From assembly GCF_963259705.1 (NCBI RefSeq), contig NC_081842.1, forward strand, positions 61,330,787-61,394,786: a stretch of DNA of 64,000 nucleotides, written 5' to 3'. Below, piece after piece: positions 1-11,100 of this stretch (its first letter is position 1; every line of letters begins with the position of its first letter). Below the pieces are notes generated by a model. The model saw only the letters and a list, made by a program, of their open reading frames with translations. It was not told where the DNA came from and did not search any database. The translations under genes and the position numbers were made by a program. The stretch is from Myotis daubentonii. Lineage: Eukaryota > Chordata > Mammalia > Chiroptera > Vespertilionidae.

Positions 1-585
1 GTAAAAGGCTGGGATTGGTAGGCTGGGTCCAGAATACAATGCAAGGACAATTGCAAGGTCCCATCTCCAAAGTGCGTCATATGCAGGAATGGCTTGAGAC
101 AAAAGGAAGTCCCAAATCGCACATCAACAGAGCAAACTTCAACAATGAGAAAGTCAACTTAAAGTTGGATTACTCAGATTTCCAAATTGTAAAATAATGC
201 CCTGAATTCAAATTTTCCAAGAGAATCTCAGAGGTTTTGCTTTTCTTGTTAATAGAGATAGAATCATTCTGAGTAATATTAGAATTTGTCAGTGAGTTAT
301 TTTAGTTTCAGACACCTGAATGTTACTGTATATAATATGTATGATGGAAGGAATGATTACAACGGTACACAATTCTCATAAAAACACATCAGAAAAAAGA
401 AAATAGTAGAGGAGTCATTTCTGAGATCAGTTTGGCTCTCAGCAGCAAGAAAGGAGTCTTTGGACAGTGATGAGTCATCTCAGGCACCCACTGTCCTTTG
501 CATTTTCAAATGAGGATGGAGAGACCACTGAAAAACTAATCTGTTTCTAATCTGAAACACATCTGTTAGTGGATAACTCTGTGTT
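1..585. other. POPDC2 intron 1, nothing recognised
   Basis: AT-rich, no clear gene or repeat. The small ORF at 15-197 has no support. Confidence 0.6.
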
Positions 586-591
586 TGTAAT

Positions 592-1288
592 TGTTGGGGT
601 CCAACCCCAGCAGGTCCAGGGGTTCCCAAAGGTGTGGACGGAGTTGGCGAAGACTATCCACCCTCTTCCTATGGTGGAGTCCTATCCGTCCCAAGAGTGG
701 GGCTTACCTAGGGGAATAGGGGGCTTACCTAAGGGTCCCTGTTCAGGCGCCATCTGTTGGGGTCCATCCCCAGAAGGTCCAGGGGTTCCCAAAGGTGTGG
801 ATGGAGTCGGCGAAGAAGGAATGACACGGAGGCAGCATTCAGTTGATCATCATAGCCAGGTTCTCTCTGTATTGTCCTATTACATCTGTATTTATACCAG
901 TTGATTTTAATCCTATCCATTCTATTCCAAAGGTTAGGGCATTTCTTATCTCCATTCCAAGGTTACTCTATTGTTCTATTAAACTACAAGGAAGTAACTG
1001 AAGGAGATTATCCTAAGTAAAGATTATGTAGCTTAAGCGTGATTGTTCGTAAAGTGATTAACTACCCACCTGGCTCTTAGTTAAGGGGTTTTACTGATTC
1101 CCTTCCTTAGTCCTAAACAACCTTTCTCGGGGAGGTGACCTTGGTTAAAACACATAGCGCTAAGAAGGGGAGCAAACATATTAAGAACAGTATGCCATAT
1201 ACGCCAGGTCCCTTGAAACATAAGCTGTGCAGATGTTTCTTCCCTGCAGCGACTATGTCAAGCAGCAAGGGTGGACTGGCTTCTGGCA
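592..1288 (-). mobile_element. ERV relic copy 1: LTR, PBS, leader and a U5 end, bounded by 6-bp TSD
   Basis: Direct repeats TGTAAT flank it (586-591 and 1289-1294). Read on the - strand: an LTR (1288-755, starting TGCCAGAAG), a primer site resembling tRNA-Lys3 (752-735), about 80 bp of leader, then a second LTR 3' end (U5) of about 60 bp at 654-592. There are no coding sequences. The LTR is related to the copy at 14182-16254 but lacks most of its repetitive R/U5 part and carries a short insertion near 1220-1258. It lies in POPDC2 intron 1, antisense to the gene. Confidence 0.8.
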
Positions 1289-1772
1289 TGTAATCTGTCA
1301 CAATCCTCTTGCCCTGCGGTATCAAAAAGTCCAAGATGACTCTCCATCGATCTTAACTATGACTGCACAAGTGTCAGAAACAGTCAGTAGACACTCAAAT
1401 GGAAATTTGTTGTGTAGGTAACCAGGAGACGTGTTTTACCAATGGCACCATCGCCCACAATAGTGCACTTAATCGTCTGCATTGCTGAACAGTTTTCCAC
1501 CCACTTTAAATAAAAAGACCCAATGATGACCTCAGCTTCCCCCTAGAGATCTTCTTATTGCTCCCTTTGCCTGATAGAGACACCTCCTTTCTTGGTATAA
1601 CTCACTTTAGAAGAAAGGTTGAAGCTAAAACTGTGTGTTTTCTGGGGGGAAGAGGAAAAACCCATGCTAGATTCTAATCATTTTCCAGTTTTTAATGTGT
1701 CGTCTAGACTTTGAAGAGGGTTTTGGGAGCCATTCCCGTTTTTCCACACAGTGTCTTCTCTCCCTTTGCCAG

Positions 1773-1881
1773 GGTTCGTGTGAGCCAGGATGGGCAGTTT
1801 CTGCACTACATCTTTCCTTACCAGTTCATGGACTCTCCTGAGTGGGAATCACTGCCGCCCTCTGAGGAGGGTGTGTTCCAG
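1773..1881 (+). CDS. POPDC2: POPDC2 coding exon 2
   Basis: The acceptor is a pyrimidine tract followed by CCAG, and the donor is CAG/GTAATA. The exon starts with one base completing an Arg codon, then reads VRVSQDGQFLHYIFPYQF, then DSPEW, and ends on FQ in phase 0. DSPEW is the hallmark of the Popeye cAMP pocket. The frame is open upstream to 1711, but the splice site sets the true border. Confidence 0.95.
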
Positions 1882-2993
1882 GTAATAGGGAGCCGCATGG
1901 CAGTACCGCCCCGCTCATCCCACTGTAACCCAGCAATTACCACCACCACCACCACCCCCATCTCTCCCCTCTGACATCTGTCCTTGGAAGCACCGCCAAT
2001 GTGATGTGAGGGGTGGAGCACTCCCCTCCTGTGGGAAGAGTACCTGGGCTCCTGGAAGAGGTGGGGGGAGAGGGGCAGGATAGGGAGATAGGGAGGGGCG
2101 GGATAGGGAGATGCTAACCCCCGATAGGTGGGCCATGTCACTCTTCTGCCTAAATCCTTCCAGAAGGCTCCAGTGGCCACAATATCAGAACCCACACTTC
2201 TTAGAGAGTAACTTAAGACCTTCAGAGGCATCAGCCAAATCTCAGCCCCTTCCCCTCACCCAGCCATACTGAACTAAACACAGCCACTGTTTAGCCATGG
2301 ACATGCCTTGGCCCCTACTGTCCCTTCTCCCTGAAATGCATGTCCGCATGCAAATGAGGCTGTGGCATCTCACTTCCTGTGAAGCCGCCCAGCTTGACCT
2401 CACCAGCTTCCATCCCCACAGCCTACTGTTCCTGTCTGTGTGCCTTCTGTTCCTTCTCTTGAGGCTGCCTGGTGCACATATCATTCTCTGTCCTAAGGGT
2501 CTGCTTTCCCTTCTGTCTTCTGCACAGTGAACTCTTTGAGGTAGAAATCTAGGCTTCTCCTTCTCTCTATCTCCAGGCTCTAAAGGACAGTAGGTGTTTA
2601 ATAAACGTTGGCTGAACTGGCTTGGCAGTGGGCAGTTGGTGTCTCCGAGGACTGCCCGGGGCATTCACATACACACTCCAAGGTGGGGACCTGGCCACTT
2701 GCCCTCTCCTCTCTTCCCTGCCAATCCTCAGACTTCAGTTACCTTCTTTGAGTTCTCGTTACTGAATGGCTAATGTGTGGCAGGCACTACATATTATATT
2801 ACTTTATTGATTCTCACAACAACCCTCTGGGCTAGATGTTATTATTACCCCTGTTTTACAGATGAGGAAACTAAGGCTCAAAACATCAAGTAATTTGACA
2901 AAGGTAATCTAGAAAGTAGCAAAGCCAAGCTGCCTGGCTCTACTATTTCTCTTTTATTTTTTTTTAAATGGGAGGGTCACCAGGAGACTCAAG

Positions 2994-3044
<51 letters not shown>

Positions 3045-3286
3045 GTTACAGGGACTCCCCTGACCAGACAGTTTGCCAGGACTAATTTCCATGTGTCTCC
3101 TACCACTTCTATCAGGGAGTCTCTTAGGCTGGCATCTGAGCCAACCCCATAATAAACACGTGCCAGTCAGTGCCACCTGGCTGGGCCTGCTTCCGTCCCA
3201 CTCTGAAGACAGAGCCTGAGAAGCAAACCTGATACCACTGCCAGGACCACCAGCCTTAGCTCCCCTCTGGTCACTTCCTTCCCCAG

Positions 3287-3336
<50 letters not shown>

Positions 3337-6300
3337 CCAACCAGCCCAGCATTCTCCCTTGAGAACTCCCCCCAGGGCCATAGCACCTCTAGGAGGGCTG
3401 AGTGAGGTCCTGAGCCAGCAGAACTAGGCTCTGTCTCTGACAGTGACACTGAGGAACAGGTGGTGGAGAAGCTGAGTGTCCTCCCCTAAGTTATGCTTGA
3501 AAAGAAGGACTATAACCCCAGGTGACCTTGCAGCCTGGAATGTAGGTACCATCATATTCTTCCCATTTATATTTTTAGCGTGCACCTCATTGGGGAGAAA
3601 TGAGATGCACACATTTGCTGTGTAAAGTCCCACTTCCTCTTTGCAAATGTCAAGTGTTGTCCCGAATTACAGTTTATTTTGTCCTTTTGCTATTACATAG
3701 GCTTTATTGAGTAAGGCAATCCACAGTGACTGGATGAATCATAATTCTTATCATGCTTGCCACAAGTGAATCAACATTTCATCACACCTGTCAGTTTTAC
3801 TGGACCCAGTGCCTCTTTGAATATGTTATCTCATTTAATTCATTCAACCAAACTCTGAGGTGAGAATTAAACAAACGGTCTGTCCAACTTACAGATATAG
3901 TTAATAAGCAGGTTTCCTGAAGACGTTTGGGGAAGGATTCTATACAGGACATGAGAAAGTGGTATACAAGATGGGTAGTCTTCACCTGCTGCATTCACTC
4001 ACTTCAGTGATATGTATCCTCATCATATACCAGGCATTGTGAAAGGTGCCTAGAATATATCAGTGAACACAACAGATGAAGGTCCCTGCCTTCATGCAAT
4101 TTATATTTTAGTAGGGGAGAAAAAAATAAGCCATAGACATAATGAATAAGTAACTTACGTAATATGTTAAAAACTTATAACTACTATGTTAGAAAATATA
4201 GTGTAAGGAAGACATAGTTGCAATTTTAAGTAAGGTCATGGAAATCTTTGTTGAGCAGGTGACATCTAAGCAAAGACCTGAAGAAGTGTGAGCTCTGTTT
4301 ATATCTGGGAGCGTATCAGCGAGAGGGAAGAGCCAGTGCCGAGGCCAGTGGTGGGAGGGGCTGGCATGTCGGAGTTACAGAAAGGCTGAACAGAACATGC
4401 ATAATCCAGGCTAAATGGATTGAGGGTGGGGAAGACAGGAGATGTCTGACTGTGTTTTGTTTAACACATCTGAAAAGAATGCATATACAAAGAACTAAGA
4501 TATGAGAAGCATTGTGGGTACAATCCTTGGTTGGGGCATGTACTGGAGGCAACTGATTAATGTTTCTCTTTCACATCGATCTTTCTCTTTCTCTCCCTCC
4601 CTTCCTCTCTCTCTCTCTCTCTCTCTCAAATTAATACACATATCCTCAGGTAAGGATAAAACATTTTTTAAAAGAAAGAGAGAGGATGTGAATCATTTCA
4701 CAGACATCTCCTAGCACCACCCCTCATACATACCAGGTCTTCAGCTGTGTTTAGGATCATTATATCATACACTATTAAGCTGCACATCTATGCTAGGCAA
4801 CCTAATAAGACAATGACCGACAGAGAGAGGGAGGGGAGAAGATAGCAGGAGTGGAAGTCAGAGAGGTGATGAAGAGCCACATCATGTAGGTCCAGAGCAT
4901 ATATTTCCTAGATAGAGCCAAACGGATTTCCTACTATTGGAAGCAGTGTGTCAGAGAAAGAGGATTAAGGAAAACTCCAAGGCTTTTGGCCTAAGCAGCT
5001 GGAAGGAGCAAGCTGCAATCACCTGAGCTAAGGGAAGCTGTAGTTAGAGTTGGTTCAGGGGGAAGAGAGGAAGTTCAATTTGGGATATATTAGATTTGCA
5101 TCACCTGCACACATTTAAATAGAGGTGCTGCACAGGCAGTTGTATATTTGAGTCTAGAATTAAGGAATGAGGCCTGAGGTGAGACATAAATTTGGAAGTT
5201 GTTGGCATACACATGATATTTAAAACTGTTGGGTTGGATGAGATCACCAAGTGAGTGAGGTTAGACAGAGAAGGGGTTCAAGAACCAAGACCTGGGACAG
5301 TCTAGTGTTTAGACGTTGGATAGAAATAGAAGGCGCAGCAAAAGAAGCTGAAAGGAGCGATCAGGAGATTGTACCAGGTGAGTATGGCGTCCTGGGAACC
5401 AAGTGAAGAACGTGTATCAGAGAGGTGGGAGCAGTCAACAGGGCTGGACACCATGAAAACTGACCACTGCTACTTAGAGTTCATTGGTGACCTTACCGGG
5501 AGCAGTGTTTGTGGACTGCGAGGAGCAACCCCTCACTGGTTTAACAGAGAGTAAGAGGAGAAGAGTTGGAGTCAGCAAGTATAGACAATGTTTTTTTTAT
5601 GAAGTTTTGCTGAAAAGGAAAACAAATTAGTGGAGTGATAGCTCACCAAAGAAGTGAGGTGAGGAAAAAGAATTTTCATTTTTAAAATTTTGATTTATGT
5701 TAAGATGGAAGAAGCGACAGCATGTTCAAAGAATGCCTACAGTCTTTGTGTTAAGCTCTAAGCACCTTGTTTGCATCCGGATTAGCTCCTACTAACGCCC
5801 ACTTCATTATCAGTGCTCCGATTTCTTTTTTGGGAATTGTTAGTAAGCACATCTAAGGTACAGACCATGGCAGAGAGGGACCGCTACTTGCTGAATGGAT
5901 TGTGAGTACTTACTACTTTCCGAATTCTTTCTCATGAAGCAGCATGCTCAGCGAGATTAAGTAATTTGTCTGATGTCACAGAGCTAGTAAAGGGGTAAAG
6001 CTGAAACTTTAAGCCAGCTTCTGGCCACGGTGAGGTGATTTCAGGCCCTATCTTCAGTGCTGATGATTCGGAGGGAATGAGTAGAGAAAATGGAAGAGGG
6101 TACTGCATGGAGGAAGGGGGAGGAGACTGGGATCATGGGAGCTCTGGTAGGCAAGGCAGGAACTATGAGGATTGTATAAAATCTCTAAGAAAGAATGTAG
6201 AGTCAACCCTACCTTTAATTAGATAATCCACATTCAGAACTTAACTCAATGCCTGGCAATTGATTTTAGCTGCTATCATCATAATTATTTCCACTGTCTC

Positions 6301-8131
6301 CATTCACAAATTTTCATCCTGAACTCTGCCAACCTTCTCCCTATTCAAGTATTTTGGCCACTTAGGACTATTAAAAATTGTGTGATTCTATACTCTTATC
6401 CTTCACTATCCTAAGCATGTTTCCATTTTAACCCTAGTTTTACCACTCATCATTATTTCAACAAGAACTTATCACGCACCTACTGCGTGTCGGGCACACA
6501 AGATTTACCCTGCAAGTGTGATTTAGCTTTGCACCGTGGACACATAATGAATACTCAGAAATTCCTAGACAACTAAATCAATGGAGAGTAGGGTGCTCTT
6601 CCACTGTGCTCTGAAGATTTCCTCATCTGTGTGCCCTTTTTCTGACTTTAGTCATCAGATCTGTCTGGTTACATGTAGTGGCCAAGTCCAGAGCAATTTC
6701 CTGGACCTGAATCCCAGGCTAATGTTCTGTCCACTTGCTGCAGATTGGCATTCCTAATACCCATGGAAGCTCATCTCTAAAATGCTTTCCAACTCCTCTT
6801 GCTTCCCTATTCCATTACCCTTCTTTATTCTTAAACCAAGCTACCATCACCATGCTGACCTCTCTTCAGAGCACTAAGAGGCCCCTTCTCTATCTTGAAG
6901 TCACAACAGACCCAGACCCTTCTGTAGCCATTAGTGGTATCAGTCATGGGGCCATAGACTATGAGATATGAACACTGAGGCTCCCAGAGGTGAGGGCCCA
7001 GTAAATGAATGGCTGATCCCAGGGTTCCTGAAAAGGATACACCACCCGCCCCCTACTCCCCCCCCCCCATACACACACCAGTGCACACAATTAAAAGACA
7101 TTTGCTGGGCCTCCTCCAGGCAAGGCCATGGGGGGGGGCGGAGAGGTGCTCCCACAGGTTCCTCAATAAAAGTGCAATCGTTTACCCAGTAACTGTATGT
7201 TTCTCTCTGCTAAACATGGACAAATTTTCTAGTTTAAACCTCCACTCTGTGCTCCTTATCCATCTCAGGTCACGCTGACTGCTGAGACCCCATGCAGCTA
7301 CATTTCCTGGCCCCGGAAAAGTCTTCACCTTCTTCTGGCCAAAGAGCGATACATCTCCCGCCTCTTCTCAGTCCTGCTGGGCTATGACATCTCAGAAAAG
7401 CTCTACGCTCTCAATGATAAGCTCTTTGCCAAGTTTGGGCTGTGCTTCGACATCCGTCTCCCCAGCCTCTACCACGTCCTGGGCTCTGCTGCTTCAGATG
7501 CAGGGCCAGAGTCTGAGAAGGAGGATGAGGAAGTCCACGAGCCAGCCCCAGCCCCTCCTCAGGCCATGCCCACACCTGTCCAGCACATGCCCCCTTGCTC
7601 TCCCCCTCCCGCTGCCACCCACCCTCCAGCACAGCCTTCCCGGGCTAGGATGTCCCGGCCCGACAGCGACGGCCTGGGTGAGGACTCCACCAGTCTGGTG
7701 CTGGAGGATTTTGAGGAGGTGTCAGGATCAGAGTCGTTCATGGATTATAGGAGTGATGGGGAGTACATGAGGTGAGGGGAGAGCTAACTTGGGCACAGCC
7801 ACCAGCTCAGGATCCTATGTAAGTACTCAGATGGCAGCTGCCACACCTCCCTGCCAACAGGTGGTCTTAACCCAGCTGTGGAGGCCTGGCTTTTCCTCAA
7901 GCCTGTCCTCTCAGAGGACTCCCAGGAAGGGGTGTTAACCCAGCCTTGCAGACAGTAACTCACTGCGGGTGCATGCAAGGCATGAGGGGAATTTCTAACT
8001 CGTTCTTTATTCAATGTGATTGCATTTTGGAAAGTGGACAGGCTGGTGGGCATTTTGAGCAAGCAGATAGGTTGCTAAATTTTTTGCAAGACTGTGCTAA
8101 TCAATAACGGGGATTTTATTTGTGGCATGTA

Positions 8132-8182
<51 letters not shown>

Positions 8183-11100
8183 CATGCACTTTAGAGGGGA
8201 GAAAAAACTGGCATGGTTCTAATTCCCATTGGTTCTTCCTGGCATAGAGTCTGCTCTGGAAAGCAGTCATTGTTTAGCCTGAATTGTGCATTTTCTGTTC
8301 AAATCATCTATTTCGAAGAGGCTTGGGATCCAGGCCAATAACCCCAGGAGGAAAATGTGCCTGCCTCGCCCTCCTCTCCCCCGGGGGAAAGTGCACCAGC
8401 CGCTGAGACAGAGCACTGGATGCCGCTCTGACTGAGCGTGGCTGCCATCGGATGTATATAGGAAGCCTGGTTTTCCCCGCAAACCACACCAGTGTGGGGT
8501 GGAGTGGGCACGGGTCTGGGAGGGCAGATGGTACATGCAGGATTTCCTTCATAGAGCAGAGAGGTCTACAAGAAAGGCTGTGCTGAGCAGTTCTGGGAAA
8601 CTGCTTTCATGTTCCCTTTGCTGCTCTCACAGTGCCGTGACATTTTCCTCTGGGACTCCACACAACCGCAGTGGAGAGCTGGCTTTTCCTGAGGAAAATA
8701 CCACAGCTTTCTACTTGGAAGGCATTTCCAAGTAAGGAGGGCAGCCCCAAGAGACCCCTGGTTCTTTGGGAAACACTGACAAAATTCCCGAGGAACTAGC
8801 CCAGGGAGGAAGGTTTCCAGGGTACGCGAGGTGGGTGAGTGAATGTTCGTATATTTTGAAAAACAAGTTATATATATATTTATAACTGATGAAGGAGGCG
8901 AGAGAGGTTAAACGTTTGGTTGTATAAGTTTGGAATGTATCATCTCCTGTGGTACCCTGTCCCCAGAGCCCCATGGAGCTGACTCTGGGGTAATCCCAAG
9001 GATCTATCTAGCACCCAAGATCATTTGTCAACCCGCTCCATTGGCCTTGTCCACTCTCATTGCCCCCTTCCCATTGTGCTGACAGTCACCTCCCTGCTCA
9101 TCCACGCCCCTCTCCAGGCATAAGGATTATGTCCTGTGGATCCCTCTCTTTCTCCAAGTCACCTGCCCCCTGAAACACGCTCTGAACTCCCAGCAGCTCT
9201 CTGTTCTCATGCTCTTCCAGGTTTCCTTCCCTTTTCCTGGCTCTGTCTGTTCTCTGATGTCTTCCCTCCTTCTGACTTCTGCTCAGTCCTGGTTGTCTCG
9301 GTTTGCTGCTCTTACTAAGAGAAACTTCCTGTCCTTCTTCTTCTCAGTTTCCTCTCTTCATATTTGTCCTTTACATCTTCTCCATTTTATTGTTCATGTA
9401 TTTATCTTTCTATGACCTTCTTTTCCTCCATGTTCCTGCCTTGCTCTACCTATTCTTCCTCCTAAACCACCCTGTAACCCCAACTTCAGTGTTGTTGTTG
9501 TTAATCCTCACCTGAGGATATTTTTCCATTGAGTTTTAGAGAGGATGGAAGAGTGGGGGAGAAACAGAGCAAGAGAAGCATCAATGTGAGAGAGGCACAT
9601 CGATTGGTTGCCTCTCACACGTGCCCCCTTGCTCTCCCTCTCCAGCTGCCACCCACCCTCCAGCACAGCCTTCCCAGGCCAGGATGTCCCGGCCTGACAG
9701 GGACAGCCTGGGTGAGGACTCCACCAGCCTGGTGCTGGAGGATTTTGAGGAGGTGAGGAGCAAGCCTACAACTCAGATACATGCCCTTAACCGGAATTGA
9801 ACCCAGGACTCTTCAGTTTGAGGACTGATGCTCTATCCACTGAGCCAACCCGGCCAAGGCCCACTGTAGTTTTTTATCCTGACTCTTTCAAGATCAGCGC
9901 TTCTCCTCTGCCTGTAAAGAAAATCACTTAAGCACTGGCCGGTGTGATATAATGGTTGGGCATCATCCCATGCACCGAAAGGCTGCCAGCTCAATTCCCA
10001 GTCAGGTCATAAGCCTGGGATCCCAGGTAGGGAGAATGCAGGAGCAACCAACAGATGTTTGTTCTCACATCAATGTCTCTCTCCCTCTGAAAAAAGAAAG
10101 CAAGGAAGAAATAAAGGAAGAAAGAGAGAGAGAAAAAGAGAGAGAGAAAGAGAGAGAGAGAGACCCTTAAGGGAAGGTGTGAAAACACCTAACTACTTTC
10201 TTTTATGAGTGAAGGCAGAGTGAGTTGCTCAGAAGAGGAGAGGGGAAGCCAGTCAGCAGGATAATAGACACAAGCCCGAGACACAGGAGTGTCTTTTAGC
10301 AAGAACTCTGCTATCTTTCACTATAATCTCTCTTATGTCTTAAGACGGTCTTCATCCCTGCTGGGTGGTGGGTCCTGCTGGATTCAGAGTTCCCTCCATT
10401 CTGGAGCTGTGAGGAGCCTGTCACCTACCCTGTGTGATGGTGCAGATGTTCCACGTGAAAGGTCACAGCTCCGTCTCCGAGGTCCTCCCCCGCTAATACT
10501 CTCCTGTGAAATGCCTCCTTCCTAATGCAGCCATTTCTGAAGCTCAAGATGAGAAAATTGCCACTATAACCCACTCTCTAAAGTACTGGTCTTTGCAGTA
10601 GAAAGAGAGTAGGTTTTTCAATGTTTGTTTAAGCAATAGAGAGAAAGGAAAAATCATATTGTTTCCTTCCAAACCACAGCATCTTCAGAACAACTTGAAA
10701 ACATGATTGAATTGGCCAAATCTCAGACCCCTTTCAGTGTAGCCCGTGATAATGGGATAGTTTAAACTGGAGACCTCCTTTTGGAATTGTGTTTTGGATG
10801 TTTGGTTTCATTTATTTGCCATTAAACTCCTTCAAGAGTGACTGCTGTAATGAATAAGCATAGTCTCTTGTGACTGGTAGCTGTTTGCTGTTGCTTCCTT
10901 TTAAAGCAGGACAGATGCACCAGCTCTTCCCTGGCTCTTTGGTTACAAAACTGTAAGCTCGTTGCTATTCACCCCGGCTCAGCCCTTCCATAAGAGGCAG
11001 GAGGCTGGCTGCATTCTGCACGGTTGAGAGGGACACAGCTTCGCCACACTGACACCGTGCTGGTCCCTCACACCAGTCCAAGTGTTTACAGCTGAACACG

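Noticed and set aside
569..904. 111-codon + strand ORF, similar in words to the one at 15230-15694
   Set aside because: Both are translations of ERV leader and U5 sequence in the antisense direction; the similarity is due to the shared LTR family, not a protein.
2964..3449. 161-codon ORF on the - strand
   Set aside because: It is made of translated (TC)n and (CA)n microsatellites with no domain; it lies in a POPDC2 intron.
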